Assembly: GCA_015903945.1 (NCBI GenBank)
Contig: JABMDL010000016.1
Coordinates: 1 to 38,025 of the forward strand
DNA length: 38,025 nt
Direction of reading: 5' to 3'
DNA from: Nitrospira sp.
GTDB taxonomy: Bacteria; Nitrospirota; Nitrospiria; Nitrospirales; Nitrospiraceae
In this document: piece after piece, positions 9,052-17,298 of the stretch
Position numbering within the stretch: the stretch's first letter is position 1
How the letters are laid out: every line of letters begins with the position of its first letter
Notes under the pieces: model-generated
Databases searched by the model: none
What the model was told of the DNA's origin: nothing
What the model saw: only the letters and a program-made list of their open reading frames with translations
Program-made: the position numbers and the translations under genes

Positions 9052-9896
9052 CTGCTGCCTATTCTGTCTCTCCGATCGATTCCCTCTCTTCATCGGCCAC
9101 GGTGCCACTGAAACGGGTGGCTGTCTTTGTCGCGACCACTTGGGAACTGAAGGCGGTGCAGGCGGGATTTCCGGCGGGTGCCAAACGGCAAATTGAAGGG
9201 ACCTCTGTCTGGGTATGTCCAGCAGGTTCACGGGAGTATTGGATTGTCCGAACCGGCATGGGGTTGGAGAATGCCAAGCAAGCCGCCGTGCGGGTACTGG
9301 CCCATCAGCCGTTCTGCCTAGCCGTTTCAACGGGATTTGCTTGTGCGCTCATTGCTGTTGAAGTGGGCACGCTGCTTGCCGGATACGAGGTGGTGCTCGC
9401 ACGCGGACAGGGTACCGAGGTGTCACCGACGGTCGCAGTGCCCGGGGATGAACGGGAGGCGGTTGTGAAATTGGCGAAGGACCAAGAATCCTCTGCCCAT
9501 GTCGGCCGCTTTGTGTCTACCGATCGTGTCGTGGGCCGCGCAGCCGAGAAACAGCAGCTCGCGAAGGTTGCCGACGCCATCGGCCTGGATATGGAAAGCG
9601 CAGCCTTGGCGGCCGAGGCACAGCGTGCCCAGGTACCGTTTGTCATTGTGCGTACGGCGTCCGATCTCTTGGATGAAGATCTTCCGCTTGACTTCAATCT
9701 CTTTCTCAGGCCCACTGGGTGGCTGAAAGGGGTGGCTGCGATTCTGGGCCATCCTTCAAGTATTATGGGGCTCCGCCGACTTCATTGCCAGAGTCGGGTG
9801 GCGGCCAAGACCTTGACGACGTTCTTCCAGCGGTATGCGGCAGCAATCTCGGCGAGAGACGCACGAGGAATTGTGCCTGCCGATAAAGGATCATGA
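9048..9896 (+). CDS. hpnG: Hopanoid-associated phosphorylase HpnG
   Basis: 282 residues. HpnG releases adenine from adenosylhopane to give ribosylhopane, on the way to bacteriohopanetetrol. The sequence has the nucleoside phosphorylase/MTA-SAH nucleosidase layout: VAVFVATTWELKAVQAGFPAG near the start, RTGMGLENAKQAA, STGFACAL and the DMESAALAAEA motif with the base-binding acidic residue. The C-terminal FNLFLRPTGWLKGVAAILGH segment is typical of HpnG. The start is uncertain: TTG 9048 gives a TTGA overlap with shc; a GTG near 9101 just before PLKRVAV is an alternative that would lose about 18 non-conserved residues. Position directly after shc supports the role. Confidence 0.88.
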   Translation: MTAAYSVSPIDSLSSSATVPLKRVAVFVATTWELKAVQAGFPAGAKRQIEGTSVWVCPAGSREYWIVRTGMGLENAKQAAVRVLAHQPFCLAVSTGFACALIAVEVGTLLAGYEVVLARGQGTEVSPTVAVPGDEREAVVKLAKDQESSAHVGRFVSTDRVVGRAAEKQQLAKVADAIGLDMESAALAAEAQRAQVPFVIVRTASDLLDEDLPLDFNLFLRPTGWLKGVAAILGHPSSIMGLRRLHCQSRVAAKTLTTFFQRYAAAISARDARGIVPADKGS

Positions 9897-10660
9897 AACT
9901 GCTTGAAAGCCTCGGTCGGTGGGCTCTGGTCTCTGTCAGCGAAATGGGACGGATGCTCATCTTTGTCCTCTCCTCCTTCGCCTGGCTCTTCCGTCCTCCA
10001 CTCCGGGCAGTCCAAATCGTCAAACAGGTGCATTTCATCGGTTATAAGTCGACATTCGTCGTGGTGCTCACGGCGGGCTTCACAGGGATGGTGCTGGCAC
10101 TCCAAGGCTACTACACGCTTCGGAAGTTCGGGTCGGAAGGATTGCTGGGATCGGCGGTGGCGCTCAGTATGATCCGCGAGCTGGGGCCGGTGCTGGCCGC
10201 GCTCATGGTCACAGCCAGGGCCGGTTCGGCGATGACGGCGGAGATTGGTATCATGCGGATCACGGAGCAGATTGACGCGCTGGACACCATGGCGATCAAT
10301 CCGCTCCAATATCTGATTGCGCCGAAGCTCGTTGCGGGATTGATCGGCGTGCCCCTGCTGGTCGCGATCTTCGATGTGGTGGGGATTTTCGGCGGCCATC
10401 TGGTCGGTGTCGAGCTGCTGGGTGTGAATGCGGGGGCCTACTGGAACTCCATCGAATCGTCGGTGGAATGGAAAGACGTATACGGAGGCATTCTCAAATC
10501 CATCAGCTTTGGTCTGATTGTGAGCTGGGTGTGCAGTTACAAAGGCTACTACACGAGGATGAGCGCGGAAGGGTTGGGGACGGCGACAACCGAGGCGGTC
10601 GTGCTTTCCTCTGTGCTGATTCTCGTGTGGGACTATTTCCTGACGTCGGTGCTGTTGTGA
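9893..10660 (+). CDS. mlaE: MlaE-family lipid ABC transporter permease
   Basis: 255 residues with about five membrane segments. The conserved MlaE core is clear: FGSEGLLGSAVALSMIREL, GPVLAALMVTARAGSAMTAE and IGIMRITEQIDALDTMAINP. MlaE forms the membrane dimer of the MlaFEDB complex that moves phospholipids between inner membrane and periplasmic carrier. The ATG overlaps the hpnG stop (ATGA), which ties the transporter to the hopanoid genes at the translation level. No mlaB (STAS) gene is found in the window. Confidence 0.93.
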   Translation: MKLLESLGRWALVSVSEMGRMLIFVLSSFAWLFRPPLRAVQIVKQVHFIGYKSTFVVVLTAGFTGMVLALQGYYTLRKFGSEGLLGSAVALSMIRELGPVLAALMVTARAGSAMTAEIGIMRITEQIDALDTMAINPLQYLIAPKLVAGLIGVPLLVAIFDVVGIFGGHLVGVELLGVNAGAYWNSIESSVEWKDVYGGILKSISFGLIVSWVCSYKGYYTRMSAEGLGTATTEAVVLSSVLILVWDYFLTSVLL

Positions 10661-10727
10661 AAGGCGCCTTCAGCGGGCAGTGTTCAGTGGTCGGCTTCTG
10701 GCTGACAGCATCACCGTTCTCCGAGAT

Positions 10728-11486
10728 ATGATCAAACTCGTCGGTGTGAAAAAGAAGCTGGGAGGGCAGCCGGTGCTGCAAGGCGTCGATTTGACCATTC
10801 CCCCGGGCAAGCTGACCACGATCATTGGCCGTAGCGGAGAAGGCAAGAGCGTGTTGCTGAAACATATGATCGGGCTGTTGCAGCCGGACGAGGGGCAAGT
10901 GTGGGTGGACGGCACGGACATCTCGCGTCTTCGGGGACATGCGCTCAACGAGGTCCGCAAACGCTTCGCGATGTTGTTTCAAGGCGCGGCACTGTTCGAT
11001 TCACTGACGGTCTTCGAGAACGTGGCGTTCCCGCTGCGTGAAAAGCTGCGGTTAAAAGAGGCGGAGGTCACTCGGCGTGTTGCGGAGAAGTTGGAACAGG
11101 TTGGGTTGGCGGGTATGGGGCATAAGTTCCCTGCCGAGCTCAGCGGAGGAATGCGCAAACGCGCCGGCCTGGCGCGTGCCTTGGTCATGCAGCCGGAGAT
11201 CATTCTGTTCGATGAGCCGACGACCGGCCTCGATCCGCTCATGGCGAAGTCGATCCACGATCTTATTACCGGCATGCAACGGAAGTTCGGATTTACCGCA
11301 GTCATGGTCAGCCACGAGATTCCGGAAATCTTCGGCATTTCGGACTACGTCGCGATCTTGAAGCGGGGAAAAATCGGGGCGATGGCGGACCCGCTGGAAT
11401 TTCAGCGGACCACCGATCCTGAAATCAGGGAGTTTATCTCAGTCGGAGGTACGGTGCCGCTGGCAGCGGCGCCCTCAGGAAGTTAG
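10728..11486 (+). CDS. mlaF: MlaF-family ABC transporter ATPase
   Basis: 252 residues. Walker A GRSGEGKS (34-41), Q-loop in AMLFQGAALFDSLTV, signature LSGGM (138-142), Walker B ILFDEPTTGLDP (159-170) and switch histidine H196 in MVSHEIPE are all intact. It should power the MlaE permease. The start ATG 10728 is chosen because the family begins IKLVGVKKKLGGQPVL; a longer in-frame start at 10680 has no support. The ribosome site is weak, as expected for a gene coupled to mlaE, which ends 67 bases earlier. Confidence 0.94.
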   Translation: MIKLVGVKKKLGGQPVLQGVDLTIPPGKLTTIIGRSGEGKSVLLKHMIGLLQPDEGQVWVDGTDISRLRGHALNEVRKRFAMLFQGAALFDSLTVFENVAFPLREKLRLKEAEVTRRVAEKLEQVGLAGMGHKFPAELSGGMRKRAGLARALVMQPEIILFDEPTTGLDPLMAKSIHDLITGMQRKFGFTAVMVSHEIPEIFGISDYVAILKRGKIGAMADPLEFQRTTDPEIREFISVGGTVPLAAAPSGS

Positions 11487-11498
11487 GAGAGTATCAGG

Positions 11499-11942
11499 AT
11501 GGAAAAAACGAAGCTGGAATTGATCGTGGGAGTGTTCGTGCTGGTCGGGATCGTCTGTTTGGGCTATCTCTCGGTCAAGCTGGGCAAGCTTGAGCTGATC
11601 GGCGGCGATCTCTATGAGCTCGAGGCACCATTCAACTCGGCAACCGGACTCAAGCCCGGCGCCACGGTGGAAATCGCGGGGGTGCAGGTGGGGCGGGTCA
11701 AATCAATCAAGTTGAAAGACGATCAAGCGATCGTCCGTCTGGCGGTTTATAACGACATCAAGCTCTATTCTGACACCTTTGCCTCGATTAAGACCCGGGG
11801 GATTATCGGAGAAAAGTTTCTGGCATTATCTCCCGGAGGGGGCGGAGATCCGTTGCAAGCCGGAGACACAATCCGCGATACTGAGTCCGGCTTGGACCTC
11901 GAAGAATTGGTCAGCCAGTATGTGCACGGCAAGGTCAAGTAA
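11499..11942 (+). CDS. mlaD: MlaD-family MCE lipid-binding protein
   Basis: 147 residues: one N-terminal membrane anchor (about 8-27, IVGVFVLVGIVCLGYLSVKL) followed by a single MCE domain (GDLYELEAPFNSATGLKPGA, VEIAGVQVGRVKSI, ASIKTRGIIGEKFLALSPGG). MlaD makes a periplasmic hexameric ring with a central hydrophobic pore on MlaE. AGGAG about 12 bases upstream of the ATG marks the start. Slightly shorter than E. coli MlaD at the C-terminus. Order mlaE-mlaF-mlaD-mlaC differs from E. coli (mlaFEDCB) but holds the same components. Confidence 0.93.
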   Translation: MEKTKLELIVGVFVLVGIVCLGYLSVKLGKLELIGGDLYELEAPFNSATGLKPGATVEIAGVQVGRVKSIKLKDDQAIVRLAVYNDIKLYSDTFASIKTRGIIGEKFLALSPGGGGDPLQAGDTIRDTESGLDLEELVSQYVHGKVK

Positions 11943-11996
11943 TTCCGCGATGCCTGTGGGAGTGATATGATCGGTGCATTGCTTGAGGAGAAGGGC

Positions 11997-12659
11997 ATGA
12001 TGATGTCGATGGTGAAAGGCCGGACCGGCCAGTTGAAGAGGTTTCTGCGTCCGCACATGGTTGTGACGACAGCGGTCCTCGCTCTGTGGGTTGCCATGTC
12101 GGCGGTGCCCAGCTACGCGGGTGCTCCGACGGATGCCATGAAAGCGACGATCGATGAGGTGCTTCGCATCGTGCGCGAAAATGAGCTGAAGCAGCCGAGC
12201 AAAGCCGCCGAACGCCGGCAGATGCTGGAGCGGGTGGTGGAAGCCCGTTTCGATTATCAAGAAATGTCGCGCCGCGCGCTCGGCGCGCCGTGGAATACAT
12301 TATCCGATCAGGAGAAACAAGAATTCGTCGGCCTGTTCCGGACGTTGCTCACGAATTCGTATGCGGACAAAATCGAAACGTACTCCGGTGAAGGCGTACA
12401 GTATTTGAACGAGCGTACGGAAAAAGAATATGCGGAAGTCAGGACCAAGGTGCTGTCGGGCAAGACGGAGATCCCCCTCGATTATCGGTTGATCAACAAG
12501 GTAAACGACTGGCGCGTGTACGACGTCGTGGTCGACGGGATCAGTCTCGTCAACAACTATCGCGGGCAATTCGCCAAAATCATCAAGTCGTCTTCCTACG
12601 CCGATCTCGTCGAGCAGCTCAGAAAAAAATCTGAAAAGCTTAAGGCTCCCCAACCGTAG
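11997..12659 (+). CDS. mlaC: MlaC/HpnM-family periplasmic lipid carrier
   Basis: 220 residues. A signal peptide is visible: basic N-terminus, hydrophobic VVTTAVLALWVAMSAVP, probable cleavage after SYA. The mature part has the Ttg2D/MlaC pattern: VLRIVRENELKQPSKAAERR, VVEARFDYQEMSRRALGAPW, FRTLLTNSYADKIETYSGE and a C-terminal INKVNDWRVYDVVVDGISLV. MlaC shuttles one lipid between MlaD and the outer membrane. HpnM of known hopanoid clusters is in the same family, so the hopanoid neighbourhood fits. I choose ATG 11997 because GAGGAG lies eight bases upstream; an in-frame ATG at 11967 has no such site. Confidence 0.92.
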   Translation: MMMSMVKGRTGQLKRFLRPHMVVTTAVLALWVAMSAVPSYAGAPTDAMKATIDEVLRIVRENELKQPSKAAERRQMLERVVEARFDYQEMSRRALGAPWNTLSDQEKQEFVGLFRTLLTNSYADKIETYSGEGVQYLNERTEKEYAEVRTKVLSGKTEIPLDYRLINKVNDWRVYDVVVDGISLVNNYRGQFAKIIKSSSYADLVEQLRKKSEKLKAPQP

Positions 12660-12670
12660 TCGACGAGATC

Positions 12671-13879
12671 ATGAAGCCTGTGGTGCGCAGCTTTGCGATC
12701 AGCGTCGCCGTCGTGCTCGTGGGAACTCTCTTGTTCCCGATGCCCGACCGTGTTCAGGCCGATACTCAGTATTTTCCCATCCCAGCAATCAGCACCAGCC
12801 GGAATGACGGCAGCGATTTCGGGCTCATTGTGCCCGCGCTGATGACAGGACCGGATGGGGACCTCAAATACTTGGTTGCCCCGATGGTGGTGTACAACAC
12901 GATCGTCGGCACTCGGGGAACCGTCAATCTGTTCCGTTACGAGCCGGGAGGAAAGGAACTCCGAGGTATTGCGTCATGGACCGAGCGGATCGAGCGCAAA
13001 TTCATGTTGAGTTATGTGGATCCTGGGCTCAGTAATGGACGGTATAGCATCGGGTTCAGTGCCATGCATTTTAAGAATGCCACGGTACGATTTTTCGGGT
13101 TGGGTCCGACGACGCACAAGGATGACGAAACGAACTATACGGCCTCGGAGACCAGAGCCAACTGGAAGTTCGGAATTTACCTCAATGAGGTGACACAGAT
13201 TGCGGTCAGTCAGCGGTTCAGGCATATGCAGGCGATCCAGCAGGGGGCCACGGACCTCGACTTTACCGGGGACATGTTTCCGAATGTGTCGGGGGTCGAC
13301 GGCGCGACGATTCTCGGGGAGCGGATCAGCTTCCATTATGATACGCGCAATAATCTGGTGACGCCGACCGATGGGATGGCAGTCACGGCCTATGCCGAAA
13401 TCAACCATAACTTCCGTCGGGGTGCGGAGCCGATGTATTCCCGCTATGGGCTCGAAGTGAAGAAGATGTTCGCCAGCGAGTCCAAACGGGCGATTCTGGT
13501 GATCCGTGGAGATCTGCAAGCCACGCTTGGCACAGATGTCCCGTTCTTTGAGCAGAGCTCGTTAGGTGGGCAGAACAACCTGCGTGGCTTCGGGGTCGAT
13601 CGATACATCGATAAGCAATTGATTGCGTTCAGCGTTGAAGAGCGGATTCATATCTTGCGGGCCCGTCTTGCCGGAGTCATGGCGGATTTTGAGCTTGCGC
13701 CGTTCCTCGATACCGGACAGGTGTTCAACTCGTTCAAGAATGTGAGCTTTAAAGACTATCGCATCACTCCGGGTGTCGGGTTTCGGGGGATCATCCGGCC
13801 TAACGTCGTGGGGCGGATTGATTATGGGTTCAGCAAGGAAGGTGGAGTCATTTTTGCCGGCCTCGACTTCCCGTATTAG
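12671..13879 (+). CDS. Omp85/BamA-like outer-membrane barrel protein
   Basis: 402 residues. Signal peptide MKPVVRSFAISVAVVLVG... with probable cleavage after RVQA. The rest is a run of amphipathic strands with the Omp85-type features LGGQNNLRGFGVDRYIDKQ (the LRG[F/Y] lock motif), VRFFGLGPTTHKDDETNYT, and a C-terminal strand ending GLDFPY with an aromatic last residue, as expected for barrel recognition. It lacks POTRA domains, unlike BamA or TamA, so it is probably a 12- to 16-strand barrel alone. It follows mlaC by 11 bases and may be the outer-membrane end of the lipid pathway in place of MlaA. That last point is inference. Confidence 0.8.
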   Translation: MKPVVRSFAISVAVVLVGTLLFPMPDRVQADTQYFPIPAISTSRNDGSDFGLIVPALMTGPDGDLKYLVAPMVVYNTIVGTRGTVNLFRYEPGGKELRGIASWTERIERKFMLSYVDPGLSNGRYSIGFSAMHFKNATVRFFGLGPTTHKDDETNYTASETRANWKFGIYLNEVTQIAVSQRFRHMQAIQQGATDLDFTGDMFPNVSGVDGATILGERISFHYDTRNNLVTPTDGMAVTAYAEINHNFRRGAEPMYSRYGLEVKKMFASESKRAILVIRGDLQATLGTDVPFFEQSSLGGQNNLRGFGVDRYIDKQLIAFSVEERIHILRARLAGVMADFELAPFLDTGQVFNSFKNVSFKDYRITPGVGFRGIIRPNVVGRIDYGFSKEGGVIFAGLDFPY

Positions 13880-13923
13880 TTCAGGAAGAAAGGCCTGCTC
13901 CGCCGTCGACCCCTGCCAAACTC

Positions 13924-13952
13924 TTGACATGGTGGAATGGTTGTGTGAGACT
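13924..13952 (+). promoter_or_regulatory. Possible promoter for dxs-ispG
   Basis: A consensus TTGACA at 13924-13929 is followed, 17 bases on, by GAGACT, a poor -10. It sits in the 177-base gap before dxs. The -35 is convincing; the -10 is not. Confidence 0.3.
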
Positions 13953-14056
13953 CAGATCCGAATATTCATTTCATCACGTGCCTGCGTAGGTGTTTCCTCT
14001 CGACGCTCGTTCTTCATGCAACGCCCGAGTGATCAGATAACGAAGGAGAGTATGTC

Positions 14057-16003
14057 ATGTCGATCCTGAAAAGCATCCACACTCCAGCCGACTTGAAGCG
14101 CGTATCCCCTGAGCGGCTTCCGGCGTTGTCTCAGGAGATTCGTGAACAAATCATCAGCGCGGTCTCTGCGGTCGGCGGGCATCTCGCTTCGAACCTTGGT
14201 GTGGTGGAGTTGACGGTCGCGCTGCATTACCTGTTGGACACCCCTACGGACAAGATCGTCTGGGACACCAGCAACCAGAGCTACGCCCACAAGCTGCTCA
14301 CCGGCCGGCGGGAGCAATTCCATACCCTTCGGCAATACGGCGGATTGAGCGGGTTTTGCAAGCGGGAGGAGAGCGACTACGATACGTTCAACGCCGGACA
14401 TGCCGGTACCGGGGTGTCCGCCGCGTTTGGGATGGTCGAGGCGCGGGAACAATTGGGGCAGAAACACAAGGTCGTCTGCGTCGTCGGCGACGGGGCGATG
14501 ACGGCGGGGATGACGCTCGAGGGGCTTCACCATGCCGGGGGATTGGGCAAGGACTTCTTGGTGATCTTGAACGACAACCAGATGTCCATCTCCAAGAACG
14601 TGGGCGCGATCTCAGCCTATCTGAGCCGGACGATCACGGGCGAGTTCTATGGCCGGGTACGTGAAGAGACCGGTCAATTATTGGGCAAGATTCCTCACAT
14701 CGGCTCCGATATTCAAAAGCTGGCCCGCCGGGCCGAGGAGTTGGCCAAGGGCGCGATTCTGCCCGGCTTGCTCTTTGAGGAGCTGGGATTCCAATACAGC
14801 GGTCCGATTGACGGCCACAACTTTGAGCATCTCCTGCCGACTATCGAAAATGTGGTGAAGATGAAGGGGCCCGTGCTGCTTCATGTCATTACGAAGAAGG
14901 GACTCGGCTACGAACCGGCGATGAAGAATCCGGTCTGGTTTCATGCCTGCCCGCCGTTTGTGCGCGAAACTGGCGCTCCAGCTAAGAAGGCGGCGCGGCC
15001 TTCGTACACGGCGATTGCGATGGATGCGCTGGTCAAACTGGCCCGCGAAGACAAGCGAATCGTGGCCATCACGGCGGCGATGTGCGAGGGAACGGGGCTG
15101 ACCGCATTCGAGAAGGAATTTCCGGACCGCCTCTATGATGTCGGCATTGCCGAGCAGCATGCGGTGACGTTTGCGGCCGGATTGGCCACACAGGGGGTCA
15201 AGCCGGTCGTCGCCATGTACGCGACGTTTCTCCAGCGCGCCTACGATCAAGTCGTGCATGATGTGGCGACGCAAAATCTCCCGGTCAGGTTTTTTATCGA
15301 CCGTGGCGGACTCGTTGCCGAAGATGGAACCACGCATCACGGCGCGTTTGATTATGCCTATCTCCGCCATGTCCCCAATATGGTCGTCATGGCTCCCAAA
15401 GATGAAAACGAATTGCAACACATGGTGAAAACGTCTGTGCAGTACGATGGTCCGATATCTCTCCGGTACCCGCGCGGCGTCAGTCTTGGTGTGAAGATGG
15501 ACGAGGTCCCACAGGCCTTGCCGATCGGCAAGGGGGAGTTGCTGAAAGACGGGACGGACCTGGCCATCATCGCCATCGGGGTGTCGGTATGGCAGGCCCA
15601 TCAGGCTGCGGAACGGCTCAGCAAGGAAGGCGTGTCCACCGCCGTGGTGAACGCCCGCTTTGCCAAGCCACTGGATCAGGAACTCATCACGAGTGTGGCG
15701 AAGCGAGTCCGCTACGTTGTCACAGTCGAAGAAGGGTGCCGAATGGGCGGGTTCGGGTCCGCGGTGCTTGAATCCCTTTCCGAGGCCGGTATCACCGGGG
15801 TGATGACAAAAGTGCTGGGCCTGCCGGATTGGTATATCGAGCAGGGCCCGCAAGATTTGCTGCGCGAACGGTATGGATTGACAGCCGAGGGGATTTATCA
15901 GAGCGTGAAGGAGCTCATCGGCAGCGCGCCGGCCACGAACGACCGGTTCGCCGATGTGGCAGCGGCAAGCCATCTCCCGCACGGAGATGAGCAGGGAAGC
16001 TGA
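14057..16003 (+). CDS. dxs: 1-deoxy-D-xylulose-5-phosphate synthase
   Basis: 648 residues. Dxs condenses pyruvate and glyceraldehyde 3-phosphate, with thiamine diphosphate, in the first MEP step. Seen: GGHLASNLGVVELTVALHY (H42), the ThDP/Mg motif GDGAMTAGM...LNDNQMSIS, FHACPPF, DVGIAEQHAVTFAAGLA, and THHGAFDYAYLRHVPNM. Two motifs differ from the family norm: WDVGHQAYPHK reads WDTSNQSYAHK (N73 in place of the His equivalent to E. coli H80) and GHSSTSIS reads GHAGTGVS. AAGGAG lies 11 bases before the ATG. ispG follows after 12 bases, so the two MEP genes form an operon. Function is likely retained, but the active-site change deserves a look. Confidence 0.93.
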   Translation: MSILKSIHTPADLKRVSPERLPALSQEIREQIISAVSAVGGHLASNLGVVELTVALHYLLDTPTDKIVWDTSNQSYAHKLLTGRREQFHTLRQYGGLSGFCKREESDYDTFNAGHAGTGVSAAFGMVEAREQLGQKHKVVCVVGDGAMTAGMTLEGLHHAGGLGKDFLVILNDNQMSISKNVGAISAYLSRTITGEFYGRVREETGQLLGKIPHIGSDIQKLARRAEELAKGAILPGLLFEELGFQYSGPIDGHNFEHLLPTIENVVKMKGPVLLHVITKKGLGYEPAMKNPVWFHACPPFVRETGAPAKKAARPSYTAIAMDALVKLAREDKRIVAITAAMCEGTGLTAFEKEFPDRLYDVGIAEQHAVTFAAGLATQGVKPVVAMYATFLQRAYDQVVHDVATQNLPVRFFIDRGGLVAEDGTTHHGAFDYAYLRHVPNMVVMAPKDENELQHMVKTSVQYDGPISLRYPRGVSLGVKMDEVPQALPIGKGELLKDGTDLAIIAIGVSVWQAHQAAERLSKEGVSTAVVNARFAKPLDQELITSVAKRVRYVVTVEEGCRMGGFGSAVLESLSEAGITGVMTKVLGLPDWYIEQGPQDLLRERYGLTAEGIYQSVKELIGSAPATNDRFADVAAASHLPHGDEQGS

Positions 16004-16015
16004 ACGAGATCGCCC

Positions 16016-17200
16016 ATGCATATTACCAGGCGCAAGACTCGGCAAATCCAGGTCGGCAAGGTCAAGATCGGTGGCGACGCGCCGGTGTCGGTCCAGTCGA
16101 TGTGCTCGACCGATACGCGCGATGTCGCCAAGACCGTCGAGCAAATTACACAGCTCGAAACCGCCGGATGCGAACTCATTCGTGTGGCCGTCCCGGACGA
16201 AGAAGCAGCGGCCGCCCTTCCGAAGATCAAAGCCGCAATGACGGTGCCGTTAATCGCGGACATCCATTTCGATCATCGTCTCGCATTGCAAGCTGCAAAA
16301 ATCGTCGACTGCGTCCGTATCAACCCGGGCAACATCGGCGCCTGGTGGAAAGTCGAAGAAGTCATCAAGGCAGTCAACGACAACGGGATTCCGATCCGTG
16401 TCGGCGTGAACGGCGGATCGCTCGAACGGCCCTTGCTGGAGAAATACGGCTGGCCCTCCCCCGAAGCCTTGGCCGAGTCGGCGTTAAACGCGGTCCGTTC
16501 GCTCGAAGACGTCGGTTTTACCAATATGAAGGTGTCGCTCAAGGCATCCGACGTCCACCACGCGATCGATGCCTACTATCTCTTTGCCATGCAGTCGAAC
16601 TATCCGTTGCACATCGGCATCACCGAAGCCGGCACGGCAATGACCGGCGCAGTGAAGTCGGCCATGGGCCTTGGATATCTCCTCTCGCAGGGCATCGGAG
16701 ATACGTTGCGCGTGTCACTCGCCGCCGATCCGGTCGAAGAAGTGAAGGTCGGCTATGAGATTCTGAAGTCGCTCGAGCTGCGCCACCGCGGAATCAACGT
16801 TATTGCCTGTCCGACTTGCGGACGGGTTGAGATCGACGTGGTCCGCATGGCGAACGAACTGGAACAGAAGCTGGGCCATATCAAGACGCCGTTGAACGTG
16901 TCGGTACTGGGGTGTGTCGTGAACGGGATCGGAGAAGGCAAGGAAGCCGACATCGGCATCGCCGGTGGAGAGGGCAAGGGCATCCTGTTCAAGAAAGGCA
17001 AGCTCGTCCGAAAAGTGCCGATGGAAGAGCTGATGGACACGCTCATTCAGGAAGTGGAGCAGCTCGCAAAGGAAAAAGAAGCCGAAGGAAACGGAGAGGC
17101 AATTGCCTCTCCGGATACGAACGGTTGGGAATCACTTGCCTCGCCGTCTGATCGTCCTTCGACCCTCGGGAAAGAGATTCCGGTTTTGCCCCGCCGATAA
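16016..17200 (+). CDS. ispG: 4-hydroxy-3-methylbut-2-en-1-yl diphosphate synthase
   Basis: 394 residues. IspG reductively opens the cyclic diphosphate MEcPP to HMBPP, the substrate of IspH. The 4Fe-4S ligands are C265 and C268 (CPTCGR), C300 (VLGCVVNGIGEG) and E307. The TIM-barrel part carries SVQSMCSTDTRDV, ADIHFDHRLA, RINPGNIG and ITEAGTAMTGAVKSA. This is the short bacterial form without the plant-type insert. The last 40 or so residues (from about 352, rich in Glu, Gly, Ser and Pro) extend past the conserved domain and look disordered. It follows dxs by 12 bases. Confidence 0.96.
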   Translation: MHITRRKTRQIQVGKVKIGGDAPVSVQSMCSTDTRDVAKTVEQITQLETAGCELIRVAVPDEEAAAALPKIKAAMTVPLIADIHFDHRLALQAAKIVDCVRINPGNIGAWWKVEEVIKAVNDNGIPIRVGVNGGSLERPLLEKYGWPSPEALAESALNAVRSLEDVGFTNMKVSLKASDVHHAIDAYYLFAMQSNYPLHIGITEAGTAMTGAVKSAMGLGYLLSQGIGDTLRVSLAADPVEEVKVGYEILKSLELRHRGINVIACPTCGRVEIDVVRMANELEQKLGHIKTPLNVSVLGCVVNGIGEGKEADIGIAGGEGKGILFKKGKLVRKVPMEELMDTLIQEVEQLAKEKEAEGNGEAIASPDTNGWESLASPSDRPSTLGKEIPVLPRR

Positions 17201-17269
17201 GCGCGTGCCGAGCGACATCTTTCCAGCGGTTTGAGTGCACTCCCCGGTACGTTTCCCCCCGCGAAACGA

Positions 17270-17298
17270 TTGACGCGCTCTTGCGGGTCATGTATCTG
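17270..17298 (+). promoter_or_regulatory. Possible promoter overlapping the GT87 gene start
   Basis: TTGACG at 17270-17275, a 17-base spacer and TATCTG at 17293-17298. If used, transcription would begin near 17305, which would favour a later start codon (ATG 17311 or 17338) for the glycosyltransferase. Confidence 0.3.

Noticed and set aside
9893..13879. Complete E. coli-type Mla system with mlaA and mlaB
   Set aside because: No STAS-domain protein or MlaA-like lipoprotein could be found in any frame of this interval.
14678..16144. 488-codon open frame on the - strand opposite dxs
   Set aside because: Shadow of dxs, which has clear motifs along its whole length.
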